Shown: positions 17,670-25,904 of the stretch, piece by piece
Numbering within the stretch: the stretch's first letter is position 1
Layout of the letters: each line of letters starts with the position of its first letter
Assembly (NCBI GenBank): GCA_900765115.1
Contig: CAAFQK010000102.1
Span: forward strand, 1-64,000
Length of the DNA: 64,000 nucleotides
Origin: an uncultured Collinsella sp.
GTDB taxonomy: Bacteria; Actinomycetota; Coriobacteriia; Coriobacteriales; Coriobacteriaceae
Direction of reading: 5' to 3'
Notes under the pieces: model-generated
Told to the model about the DNA's origin: nothing
Seen by the model: only the letters and a program-made list of their open reading frames with translations
Databases searched by the model: none
Translations under genes and position numbers: made by a program

Positions 17670-19519
17670 GAAAGATCACTCTCCGTATAGGTTCTTTGGT
17701 ATCCGAGCAAATATAGGCATATCCCAACGATTATAGAGGATAGGGTTCCCGCAACCGCCGCCTTGACGACGACCGCGGCTGCAAGGCTGGCAATTTCCAT
17801 ATGGTGTGCAAGACAGGACGCCGCTGCGCAGCCGATGCCGGTGACAGCGATTGCGGCGATTGCGGCAAGGTTTGAGCCCTGATTGGCACGCTTGGCATGG
17901 GCATTGAGCAGCGCAGATGACGCCGCGGCAGTTGCCGCGACCAGCACAAAGGCAGCCCAAAGGAGCGGGTCTCCCAGCGCTGCGGCAACGTTACCGAGCC
18001 CCAGTACGCCTCCGGCTGAAAGCGCGACCGTGGCCAGACGGGCAAAAAGCGCGCCCATGCCCGTTGCCGCGGCGGCGCTTGCCGGGCCGAGCCAAAATGA
18101 CGCGACGCCGGCGGCGACCCCAGCTGCCAGGAAGGTATTGCCGGTCAGACAGCCAAGCGCGAGTGCACAGGTGAGCGTGGCGCTCGCGGCAGTCTCGGTG
18201 CGACCCCAGGCGATCCACCAACCGGACATGGCGGCGGCAAAGATCACCGCGACGGGCAGCATCGACAGGATGCCCTGCGCCTGCATGGTGGCGTTGGCCA
18301 TGAGCACCAAAAAGCCCACAGCCGAGATGGCCGAGCCAATCTGGGGGGCCAGGCCAGCCGCCACTCCGATCGCGATGGCCGCAATGACCAGGCCGGGAAG
18401 CGCCGCGACCCCGGCCGTTTGCATCAGCAAAAAGCTAAAGGTGCCGCACGTTAGCGCCGAGATAGCGCGCATGGTGTAGTCGCGCGCATGGCTCCAGCGC
18501 GTGCCCGCCCAGCCGAGTGCGGGGTCGACCTCGATGGCGTCGTCCTCGTAGTGCGACGGCTCGATACCGTCGAGCTCCTGCTCGTCATCCGAAAGCTCGC
18601 CAACTATTTGCTCCAGGCTGCGACGGCCTTCGCGCACGCTGCCCAGACCGGCAAGGAGCTGGTCGCAAAATGCCTCGATGCTGTTGGGGCGGTCCTGCGG
18701 CATGGGGGAGAGCGCGCTCATGAGCGCGGCCTCGGCTCCCGGGGGAAAGTGTGGTATCAGCTCGCTGGGATAGGTGGCGCCGCCGATGATGCGGTCGAGC
18801 GAGTCGGCGGGCGTGGCCGCTATAAAGGGGGCGCTGCCGCACAAGCCCTCATAGATAACGCAGGCAAGGGCAAAGACATCGGCGCGTTCGTCGACCGTGC
18901 CGGTCTCGATATCGAGCTGCTCGGGCGGCATGTAGCCGATGGTGCCGCCGCGCGAGCCGCCAAAGCCACCGGCGGACGACAGTCGCGCCATGCCAAAGTC
19001 GGTGAGCTTTACATTGCCCGAGTGGTCGATGAGCACGTTGGCGGGCTTAATGTCCAGGTGGAGTACGCCATTGCTATGGGCGAAGGTGAGCGCCTGACCC
19101 AGGGCATCGGCAATGGCCGCGGCCTCGTCAAAGGTGAGCGAGTGGCCGTCCACGCGATGCAAAAACTCGGCCAACGACATACCGTCGACATACTCCATGA
19201 CCAAGTAGGCATAGGCGGTGTCGTGCGTAAAGTCGATGACCTGCACGATATTGGGATGTTGAAGCATGGCGGCAGTGTGCGCCTCGCGCAGGACATCCAT
19301 GATGTCGCTGGCAGGCATGCCGGCACCGTTGATAAGGGGGATGCGCTTGATGGCGACGCGGCGGCGCAGGTGCGTGTCGCGGCAGATCTCGATGGAGCCA
19401 AAACCGCCGGTCGCAAGTGTCTCGAGCGGCTGGTACCGCTTGAGCAGCTCGCGAGAGCTGGTGCCCTCCAAAGGAACGTCCGGCGAGAACCGGGCGGTAT
19501 GTTGCGAGAAAAGCGGCAT
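17666..19519 (-). CDS. Ser/Thr protein kinase with polytopic C-terminal membrane domain
   Basis: 617 residues from ATG 19519 (GAGGG six nt upstream on the minus strand; TTG 19525 is too close). The kinase domain (about 30-290) has ATGGFGSIE, VAIKRIP, HLDIKPANVL and DFGMA, then GYMPPEQ. Residues 350-605 hold about eight to ten hydrophobic segments instead of PASTA repeats, so it probably senses a membrane or lipid signal. It heads the fhaA-fhaB-phosphatase-RodA/PBP-pknB operon, in the PknA-like position. Only one PASTA kinase is present in this operon. Confidence 0.92.
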   Translation of the reverse strand: MPLFSQHTARFSPDVPLEGTSSRELLKRYQPLETLATGGFGSIEICRDTHLRRRVAIKRIPLINGAGMPASDIMDVLREAHTAAMLQHPNIVQVIDFTHDTAYAYLVMEYVDGMSLAEFLHRVDGHSLTFDEAAAIADALGQALTFAHSNGVLHLDIKPANVLIDHSGNVKLTDFGMARLSSAGGFGGSRGGTIGYMPPEQLDIETGTVDERADVFALACVIYEGLCGSAPFIAATPADSLDRIIGGATYPSELIPHFPPGAEAALMSALSPMPQDRPNSIEAFCDQLLAGLGSVREGRRSLEQIVGELSDDEQELDGIEPSHYEDDAIEVDPALGWAGTRWSHARDYTMRAISALTCGTFSFLLMQTAGVAALPGLVIAAIAIGVAAGLAPQIGSAISAVGFLVLMANATMQAQGILSMLPVAVIFAAAMSGWWIAWGRTETAASATLTCALALGCLTGNTFLAAGVAAGVASFWLGPASAAAATGMGALFARLATVALSAGGVLGLGNVAAALGDPLLWAAFVLVAATAAASSALLNAHAKRANQGSNLAAIAAIAVTGIGCAAASCLAHHMEIASLAAAVVVKAAVAGTLSSIIVGICLYLLGYQRTYTESDLS

Positions 19520-19689
19520 GGCCAACCCTCGTGCGTTTAAAGTTCGTTTGCGAGCGGCGGGCGCGGGGCGTGGTCCGTTCCAGCGTTCGCGGTGGCATAG
19601 ATGCTGCTAGTGTAGCACGCTCGGATGGATGGCGAGGATAACGGGCGGCGGGGACAACTTATCCTTCTTGGCCTCGTTTCGATCCGTCC

Positions 19690-19827
19690 GGAAAGCGTGC
19701 CCCAGTTTTCAGCCAAATTGTGGGATGCGCTTTCCGAATGGGGTGCGCTGCGGAAACTGCGTCCCAGAATACTGACTCAGAACGGGATGCATTTTCCGAA
19801 CTGGCGCTCAAAAGGAAACCGCATCCC
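19690..19827. repeat. Array of alternating inverted 14-nt half-sites (GGAAAgCGCATCCC family)
   Basis: The 447-bp gap 19520-19966 has no convincing gene. It holds at least five related 14-mers in both orientations: GGAAA-type at 19690-19703, 19752-19765 and 19814-19827; GGGAT-type reverse complements at 19722-19735 and 19784-19797. Orientation alternates and the start-to-start spacing is 30-32 bp (19690, 19722, 19752, 19784, 19814). A related array lies at 48801-48970 and a single unit near 42974. TATAAT at 19942-19947 may be the -10 of the next gene. Confidence 0.7.
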
Positions 19828-19966
19828 ACTTTGATGTGGGACTGCGGGAAAAATGGACCGTGACCTGGCTCGGATTGGAGTTAACGTGAATCGTTGATGC
19901 TGGCTGGTGTGGGCGCGGAGATAAACGAGCAGCCCGAGCGATATAATGACGCGCTATGGAGGTCAT

Positions 19967-22105
19967 ATGCTCTTTTCCCGCTGTTCTGCCACATCTGCTT
20001 TCTCCATTGTGCTCGTCGTAATGGCGGTCACCCCTTATCACCGGTTTTCATCTTCAATCGGTTTGGCATCAGGTGCAATGACCTGGCTCGTTATCCTTGG
20101 CGCATGCCTTGCGGCGTTTGTTCATGGTGTTGCGCTTCGCAAGGGGAGAGAAATAAGACGGCCGGGTCGCCTTGGCGCCATTGGTGTTTTCCTTGGTGTT
20201 ATTGCAACGGTTCCCGAATGGGCCGACTTGGCCTTCTATGCTCGCGGAGATTCTATTCCATTCGTGTTTGCACCGATCTGGCTGCTGCATGGCGTTTCGT
20301 GCGCCTCGTGCTTTGTTGGATCGCTGCTCCTCTCATATGTTATTTGGGGCACGGTGGGCTCTCCTTTGACGCAGGGGGCGACGTGGGCTGACGAAAGAGA
20401 AACTCGTCACCCGCAGGACGCGATTTTTACAGAAACAATAGCCATCCTGTCTTGCCTGCTGTTTTGCTGTCGAGTTTCATGGAGAGTCGTTCCCGAGCCA
20501 TGGGGGATGTCCCCTGTAACGGCCGTATCAATTGGCTTAGTGCTTTTAATTCCTCTGGTCTATCTCGTGTTGGCTGTGGCCCCGCCGCTTTGCTGTCTCC
20601 GCGCCTTTGGTCGGGGACAGAGCGACGTGTTTGCCCGTTCTGTGCTCGTGGCAGTCCCTATTGGTCTTGTTCCGGCTGTCGAGGCGGCATACTTCGCAAG
20701 CGATGCCGCGATCATTGTATTGCTTGCGATGGGGTCCGCTATTGCTGTTGCCTTCGTGTGCACGTTGCTAAGGGGGGAACGGGACAACAATCCGGATATT
20801 GCCTGCGCGTCCGACCCATTCGATGCGGGAGTGTTTTCCCCTGCCCTGTCGCCTCGAGAAGAGCAGTTTGTTCGACTGCTGCTCAAAGGGAAAACGCCGG
20901 CGGAAATTGCCAGGGAGACGGGTACGAAGCCATCGACGGTGCGAACAACGCTTCACCGAGCATACGGGAAGGCGTCGGTTGCGGGCTCACGCGAGCTCGT
21001 GGCGTTGTTTGCAGGTGAGGGTGATGCTGTAGGGCCTGAGCCGCTGCAGCGGCATGCTGACGATATGTTGGCATCAGCTCGAACGCGCCGGCTGTTTCGA
21101 TACCTGCTCACATCATTTTTCATCCTCCTTGCGGCGGGTCCCTTGGTAATGGCGGATAGCGATTGGGGGTCCGGTGTTTCGTGGGCTGTCGCCTTTTCTC
21201 TTGCAAGCTATGCATTGGGTCTCGGACTGTTTCTGTCGCTACGCTACACGGGTGGAAAACCGAATCGTGAAGCTGATCTGGATAGAGCGGATGGGGCGAT
21301 TGGGCTTGGAAGCCCGTGCGTGTGGGCGATACTGTCTGCCGTGGAATGGGCTTTTGTTTATATCGCGGCATGGAGGTGCATACGCGATCCGTTGATGGCT
21401 GCACCGGTCCTGGTTTGCGGCATAGCGTCTATGGCTTCGCTCGCTGTTAAGCTGCGCCCGTTTAAGGTTCATGCCCATACTCGGGCTATCGCGCCATTGG
21501 TTGTGATAGGTGTGGCTGCTTTAATCTATGCAGCAACTAGGGGGCGAATTCATGGACTTGCGGTACTGACGGGGATGCTGCTCACGTATATAGTGCTGCG
21601 AAGCTGTCCGCAGCGCAAAATGCTTGGGGTATGGATGCTCTGCTTTGGGGCGATGGCTCCCGTTTGGGTTGTCTTGCTCAACATGGTGCAGGATCTGACG
21701 GTTTTCAAGCCGTTGTTCCTCGCGTCGTTGTTGGGGCATAGTTCGGCTGTCAATGTCGTCGTGGCAACGGTGATCGTCTGCTGGTCTGTGCCCATATTCG
21801 TCACGCACATCGCGCTCGCCCGCTCGGTTGAGGACGAGAAAGCCGTCTTGGAGTACCGCGCGAACGGGTCCACCGAAACAGCCCGCGTGCGCCAGCTGGC
21901 CCTGCTTATGTCTCGCTCCCTTTCTAATGTTCAGTCGCAAATCTTGCTGATGACGGCAGAGGGCGCAACGACAAAGGCTATTGCGGAGGATGTCGGTTAC
22001 GCTGCATCTACGGTGCAAGCACTGCGGTCTGCATCTTACCGCCAGTTGAGGATCAAGAATAAAGCGGAACTTGTTTCATTGTTATCGCAGGTAGATAACG
22101 TGTAA
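19967..22105 (+). CDS. Tandem membrane-LuxR regulator (two TM modules, two HTH domains)
   Basis: 712 residues. Residues 1-280 carry about seven to nine TM segments, followed by a LuxR/GerE HTH (about 292-345: LSPREEQFVRLLLKGKTPAE, then PSTVRTTLHRAYGK). A second set of TM segments (about 370-620) is followed by a second, divergent LuxR-like HTH at the C-terminus (near 648-705: ILLMTAEGATTKAIAEDVGY, STVQALRSASYRQL). Membrane-N-terminal LuxR regulators are common in Coriobacteriia; two fused head to tail is unusual. ATG 19967 follows GGAGG by 4 nt; ATG 19946 is an alternative but lacks a site. GC is lower than the upstream operon. It probably controls the export cassette that follows on the same strand. 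Confidence 0.8.
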   Translation: MLFSRCSATSAFSIVLVVMAVTPYHRFSSSIGLASGAMTWLVILGACLAAFVHGVALRKGREIRRPGRLGAIGVFLGVIATVPEWADLAFYARGDSIPFVFAPIWLLHGVSCASCFVGSLLLSYVIWGTVGSPLTQGATWADERETRHPQDAIFTETIAILSCLLFCCRVSWRVVPEPWGMSPVTAVSIGLVLLIPLVYLVLAVAPPLCCLRAFGRGQSDVFARSVLVAVPIGLVPAVEAAYFASDAAIIVLLAMGSAIAVAFVCTLLRGERDNNPDIACASDPFDAGVFSPALSPREEQFVRLLLKGKTPAEIARETGTKPSTVRTTLHRAYGKASVAGSRELVALFAGEGDAVGPEPLQRHADDMLASARTRRLFRYLLTSFFILLAAGPLVMADSDWGSGVSWAVAFSLASYALGLGLFLSLRYTGGKPNREADLDRADGAIGLGSPCVWAILSAVEWAFVYIAAWRCIRDPLMAAPVLVCGIASMASLAVKLRPFKVHAHTRAIAPLVVIGVAALIYAATRGRIHGLAVLTGMLLTYIVLRSCPQRKMLGVWMLCFGAMAPVWVVLLNMVQDLTVFKPLFLASLLGHSSAVNVVVATVIVCWSVPIFVTHIALARSVEDEKAVLEYRANGSTETARVRQLALLMSRSLSNVQSQILLMTAEGATTKAIAEDVGYAASTVQALRSASYRQLRIKNKAELVSLLSQVDNV

Positions 22106-22141
22106 ACGCCTGAGCAATCAACTCAATAGCGGGTGTTTACA
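22101..22141 (+). terminator. Hairpin at the end of the tandem LuxR gene
   Basis: 10-bp stem (22101-22110 with 22132-22141, one G-U) that includes the gene's TAA stop, followed by a pyrimidine-rich stretch. A weak terminator by sequence. Confidence 0.4.
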
Positions 22142-22173
22142 GACATCTTTCTCTATTCATGCAAAAGTTGCCG

Positions 22174-22185
22174 TGCGTCGACGCA
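22174..22185. promoter_or_regulatory. 12-bp perfect palindrome upstream of the secreted protein gene
   Basis: TGCGTCGACGCA, perfectly self-complementary, about 30 bp before the start codon at 22215. LuxR-type HTH proteins bind short dyads, so this is the obvious candidate operator for the adjacent regulator. No clear -35/-10 pair could be fitted. Function is inference. Confidence 0.4.
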
Positions 22186-22214
22186 TTATTGACCGCTTTT
22201 GATTGGAGAAAGCC

Positions 22215-22727
22215 ATGATTAAGCCAAGGAGCGCTGTTGCTCGACTCGGAGTCGGGTTGGCGATTGTTGCGGGTTTGTCGATGGGCGCACCTGCCGCATC
22301 ATTTGCTCAAGATGAGTTTGACACTTCCCAGGTTTCTAGCATTTCGCAGAGCGCGGATGCCGGAATTGCCACATGCAAGAACAACGAAGATAGATATTTC
22401 GCTTTTCAATGTTCTGGCACGAGCGCAACTGGCTATCGCCAGAAAGAAGATTCATCTTCAGTTTACACTTTGATCCAAGGCTATTCAGGAAGGCCGTTAC
22501 GTTTGTACGTGGACGGCGCCTATGACAATAGAGGAACGGGCACTATGAATTGCACGCAAGGCGTGTATCGCGCCAACCACGCGGGCGAATGGGAGATGTA
22601 TAACCTCGTTCGCGAGAATGGGCGCAGCCATGCTCGTCTGACTGCCTGGGCCGAGTCCGGATACGGCACGGTCTATGGAAAGTGGAGCCCCGATTGCTTA
22701 GGCCATTTTAACAAACTTCCCTCCTAG
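22215..22727 (+). CDS. Secreted DUF2712-like protein (bacteriocin-cluster type)
   Basis: 170 residues from ATG 22215 (GGAG six nt upstream). A classic Sec signal peptide: basic RSAVAR, hydrophobic core, cleavage likely after ASFA near residue 31. The mature part of about 138 residues has the layout I associate with DUF2712 proteins: a YFAFQC start, a RQKEDSSSVYTLI strand, a VRENGRSHARLTAW strand and a YGKWSPDC end. Four Cys in the mature chain could form disulfides. Such proteins typically neighbour ABC transporters in peptide-export clusters; their function is not established. Codon use is less GC-biased than the housekeeping genes around it. Confidence 0.65.
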   Translation: MIKPRSAVARLGVGLAIVAGLSMGAPAASFAQDEFDTSQVSSISQSADAGIATCKNNEDRYFAFQCSGTSATGYRQKEDSSSVYTLIQGYSGRPLRLYVDGAYDNRGTGTMNCTQGVYRANHAGEWEMYNLVRENGRSHARLTAWAESGYGTVYGKWSPDCLGHFNKLPS

Positions 22728-22755
22728 CCAATCCGCAGCTTCTTGTTGTGATTAG

Positions 22756-22787
22756 GGCCGGGCCGAGCGCTGCTGCTCGGTCCGGCC
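22756..22787 (+). terminator. Strong intercistronic hairpin between secreted protein and transporter genes
   Basis: 13-bp stem (22756-22768 with 22775-22787, one G-U) with a 6-nt loop and no T-tract. It lies 28 nt after the secreted-protein stop and just before the ribosome site of the permease. Such hairpins commonly stabilise an abundant upstream message and reduce read-through, which would make the secreted protein more abundant than its transporter. Confidence 0.6.
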
Positions 22788-22806
22788 AATGGAAGGGTGA
22801 TGTCGG

Positions 22807-23688
22807 TTGAATAAAAATCTAATTCGGCACGAGTTGTCCAAGATATCTGGAAACCCAATATTTGCGTTGGCTCTTACTTTGGCGATTGTAATTTCGATGG
22901 CAGCTGCCGTCGAGGCGTGGTGGACGCTCGAGACTGAACGCAAACAGCTGTTATCTTTTGGCTACGGCATTGGTCTGCAGTCTCAGACATACTCCGGCCA
23001 AACGCGTGTAAGTAGCTTTGGTAACTGGATTGTTGTGAGCGCGAATGCGCCGTTGTTAACGTCGGTGTTTTTCTATGCGCTGCCGTTGCTTGCCATGTTG
23101 GCCGGGTCGTGGTCATGCCTGTCCGAGCGTTTGAGCGGTTACGAGGCACAGATCTGCACGCGTGTTTCTAGAAATGCATACGTGAACGTGAAGATGCTGT
23201 CTGCTTTCCTCTCTGCGTTTGCGGTCACGGCTATTCCGCTACTCGTGAACTTTCTGATTGTCTCCATACTGTTTCCCGCATATCTCCCCCGAGTCGACGA
23301 ATCGACTTACGTCGGGCTCTATCTGCATAGCTATTTTTCTGGCCTGTTTTATTCCCGGCCTCTGTTATACGTGCTGGTTTATACGCTGTTCGATGCGGTG
23401 GCGCTGGGGGTTCTATCCATGGCCGTGACCGGTCTGTCGGTTGTGTTCCGCAGCAGAATCAAGGCGATGGTCGTTCCATATCTGATTATGGTTGCATGGC
23501 ACTTTGTTAACGACTGGATTTTTAGCGTCCTTTCATGCGTCGGCTTTAACTGCAACATTCTTAACAGCATCAGGTCGGAATCACTAAATAACTGGCCCGA
23601 CATCCGAACGGGGGTTGCGGAAATCATCTTGCTGTTCGTCTTTTCTTTGGTTTCCGCGAGATTCTTAAAAAGACGCGAGGTGGTCTGA
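22807..23688 (+). CDS. ABC-2-type permease-like membrane protein (subunit 1)
   Basis: 293 residues from TTG 22807: GGAAGGG lies 9 nt upstream, and the nearby ATG at 22800 meets a stop after four codons. About six hydrophobic segments, with a large extracytoplasmic loop after the first (residues 37-75, rich in Ser/Tyr/Gln), resembling ABC-2 export permeases. Its stop overlaps the next start (TGATG). Substrate unknown; the linked secreted protein or its immunity function is the natural hypothesis. Confidence 0.7.
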   Translation: MNKNLIRHELSKISGNPIFALALTLAIVISMAAAVEAWWTLETERKQLLSFGYGIGLQSQTYSGQTRVSSFGNWIVVSANAPLLTSVFFYALPLLAMLAGSWSCLSERLSGYEAQICTRVSRNAYVNVKMLSAFLSAFAVTAIPLLVNFLIVSILFPAYLPRVDESTYVGLYLHSYFSGLFYSRPLLYVLVYTLFDAVALGVLSMAVTGLSVVFRSRIKAMVVPYLIMVAWHFVNDWIFSVLSCVGFNCNILNSIRSESLNNWPDIRTGVAEIILLFVFSLVSARFLKRREVV

Positions 23689-24524
23689 TGCTGTTTAGGC
23701 TGGTCGCCGCGGACCTGAGGACCGTTTTGAAGAAGAACATCATTGCTTTTATTGCGGTTGCGGCAGTGACCGTTGCAAACTTGGTGTACGCCTACGGATT
23801 GTCTTCTGTGTATGGGGTCAGGACGGATACCTTGGGGTTTGCGGATAATCTTGCGCTCGTGTTTGCCGGATCTGCTCCGTTTGAGCCTAGGCCCGGGGTC
23901 ATGTTTGTGCCTCCGTTAGGGTGGCTATTCCTCATTCTGCTTATTCTCTATACAACACTCGATTATCCGACCGAATCGTTGCACGGGCTTGGTTTACAAG
24001 CACTTGTTCGATGCCGGGCAAGAACCCTTTGGTGGGCCTCGCGTTTTATCTCAGTGGCGGCGGTAACGGCATTTTCACTGCTCGTGGTGGTTTGCTCTGT
24101 TGTGATTTGGAGCTTGGTGGTGAGCTCCTCGTTCAGCGAGGTCATTCATGGCGAGTCGCTTCAGCTGGCTAATTTGGCGCCGTGGTTTCTCAAAGCTGCC
24201 GAGGCAGATGCGCTGCCGTTTTTCATAGGTCTCTTATTTGCTTTCGAGGCGCTTGCGTTTGCGCAGGCAGCGGTCGGGTTTGTGCTTGGGCCGTCAGTCT
24301 CGTTTGTGGTTTTAATGAGCTACCTGATCTGCTCGGCATATGCACGACATTGGGCGCTATTGGGTAACGCCTTGATGCTGTTGCGCTGGGGCGGAATTGT
24401 CAAAGAGGGAATCGCGGCGGGCTCGAGCGTCTTGTTATCAATTGCGATTATGTCGTTATGCCTATCGCTGGGCGGACTGTGGTTTCGAAGGGCAGACCTT
24501 ATAGAAAAGGGGGACAAGATATGA
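23688..24524 (+). CDS. ABC permease-like membrane protein (subunit 2)
   Basis: 278 residues, about six hydrophobic segments, no recognised motif. It overlaps both neighbours: 1 nt upstream and an ATGA overlap with the ATPase. Size and topology match subunit 1, so together they plausibly form a heterodimeric membrane domain. The two sequences are not obviously similar by eye, so a recent duplication is unlikely. Confidence 0.65.
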   Translation: MLFRLVAADLRTVLKKNIIAFIAVAAVTVANLVYAYGLSSVYGVRTDTLGFADNLALVFAGSAPFEPRPGVMFVPPLGWLFLILLILYTTLDYPTESLHGLGLQALVRCRARTLWWASRFISVAAVTAFSLLVVVCSVVIWSLVVSSSFSEVIHGESLQLANLAPWFLKAAEADALPFFIGLLFAFEALAFAQAAVGFVLGPSVSFVVLMSYLICSAYARHWALLGNALMLLRWGGIVKEGIAAGSSVLLSIAIMSLCLSLGGLWFRRADLIEKGDKI

Positions 24525-25165
24525 GCGTAATCGTTAGGGACATATCGAAGCGTATGGGTAAAAACGTTGTCCTGCGCAATGTGTCTATCGAGGTTGCCCC
24601 TGGGACCGTGGTCGGGCTTCAGGGGATAAACGGTTCGGGCAAGACCATGCTCATGCGAGCGGTCTGCGGATTGATTAAACCCACCGAAGGCGAGATCTCA
24701 ATCGATGGTCAAAGGCTCGGAGTTGATATCTCGTTCCCGCCGAGTCTGGGGATGTTGATCGAGGCGCCTTCCTTTTTGGGATATCTGTCTGGCTACGACA
24801 ATCTGGAGCTCATCGCTCAGATCAAGGGCGTTGCTACCCCCGAGGACATTCGCTCTGCCCTGCGGCTCGTGGGGCTCGATGCAGACGAAAAAAAGAAGTT
24901 CCGAGCATACTCGCTTGGGATGAAGCAACGTCTGGGGATAGCTGCGGCAATTATGGAGAAGCCGAAACTGCTTGTTCTCGATGAGCCAACAAATGCCCTC
25001 GACGAAGCGGGCGTGGAAATGCTCAAGCGCGTTGTGGCGATGGCGGCCTCAACGGGTCGCGAGGTTATTCTGTCCAGCCATGACGGAGAGGTGCTCGAGG
25101 AGCTGGCCGATCGGGTTTACTGCATGCGCGACGGTGCCGTTGTGAACGTTCGGGAAAGGTCGTGA
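24521..25165 (+). CDS. ABC transporter ATP-binding protein
   Basis: 214 residues from ATG 24521 (AGAAAAGGGGG upstream; the frame is open further upstream but lies inside the permease). Walker A GINGSGKTM near residue 36, signature-like YSLGMKQRLGIA near 132, Walker B LLVLDEPTNALD near 155, and the H-loop SSHDG near 186. The signature reads SLGMKQR, as in bacitracin/lantibiotic-immunity type ATPases. Short, lacking C-terminal extension. It powers the two permease subunits encoded just upstream. Confidence 0.9.
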   Translation: MSVIVRDISKRMGKNVVLRNVSIEVAPGTVVGLQGINGSGKTMLMRAVCGLIKPTEGEISIDGQRLGVDISFPPSLGMLIEAPSFLGYLSGYDNLELIAQIKGVATPEDIRSALRLVGLDADEKKKFRAYSLGMKQRLGIAAAIMEKPKLLVLDEPTNALDEAGVEMLKRVVAMAASTGREVILSSHDGEVLEELADRVYCMRDGAVVNVRERS

Positions 25166-25170
25166 GCGCG

Positions 25171-25830
25171 ATGAAGAAAACCCTGTGGACAAGAAGGGCG
25201 GTGCTTGCTCTTTTCGGCTGTGCTGCTACCGGCCTTGCGGGCATGAGGGTGAGCGTCGTTAACGGGAACCGGACGGTCATTCCTGAGAAATATTATGCGG
25301 AGGGCGAATGGCTCTCGATGGATGGGGCGTTTCTGGGTTCGAAGGATGTGGCGACTGACGGGTATTCGTTTTGCATAGACGGGGCAGAGCTGCTCACGCC
25401 GCGCGAGTATCTCAAGCGTGCGCATGATAATTATTCAAAATATGGCATCGTGGATACGAAAACGAAATTGAAGGACGCCGACATCACGTGTGTTATCGCC
25501 GTAAAGATGCGTGTCAGGAATAAGGACAATGTCGAAGGCGGCATCAAGACGTATGTCTGGCATTTGGTGCCGGAGTCTGCACCAAACTATGACTTTGTGG
25601 TCAATACCGATCTGATAACGCAGGCAATGCCGGCTCTGGGCGGTTCTGCTGCGTTTGCTGTACAGGTTGGGGCGGAGAACGAGTTGCTCGTCCCATTCAT
25701 GATGCGAAACACCAACGACTATTTCGAAGGTTACGAGACCGTCCGTTTTGAGAAGGCTTTTCCTGGGACTTATACGATGAAGATGACCGATCTGCCAGAG
25801 AGAAGGCTCTTAAGGTTTGAAGTTAAATAG
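25171..25830 (+). CDS. Exported accessory protein of the ABC cassette, possible lipoprotein
   Basis: 219 residues from ATG 25171 (GTG 25162, overlapping the ATPase stop, is the alternative). The N-terminus MKKTLWTRRAVLALFGCAATG is a signal sequence with a twin-Arg and a possible, imperfect lipobox (LFGC). The rest is soluble, predicted beta-rich, and ends in a FEVK strand. I do not recognise a specific family, although it recalls the DUF5028-type exported proteins found beside similar transporters. Last gene of the cassette, followed by a 15-bp inverted repeat. Confidence 0.65.
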   Translation: MKKTLWTRRAVLALFGCAATGLAGMRVSVVNGNRTVIPEKYYAEGEWLSMDGAFLGSKDVATDGYSFCIDGAELLTPREYLKRAHDNYSKYGIVDTKTKLKDADITCVIAVKMRVRNKDNVEGGIKTYVWHLVPESAPNYDFVVNTDLITQAMPALGGSAAFAVQVGAENELLVPFMMRNTNDYFEGYETVRFEKAFPGTYTMKMTDLPERRLLRFEVK

Positions 25831-25840
25831 TTCGAAGGCC

Positions 25841-25892
25841 CTGCGAAGGGAATCTTATCCTGCACTAAAGTTGGACGAGATTCCCTTCGCAG
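25841..25892. terminator. Bidirectional terminator-like inverted repeat
   Basis: 15-bp perfect arms (25841-25855 and 25878-25892) around a 22-nt centre, between the convergent cassette and the YcxB-like gene. There is no long T-tract on either side. Confidence 0.55.
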
Positions 25893-25904
25893 TGGCGCTC
25901 GGCC

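Noticed and set aside
19690..19827. CRISPR array
   Set aside because: The repeats alternate in orientation and diverge, are only 14 nt long, have no constant spacer length, and no cas genes are near.
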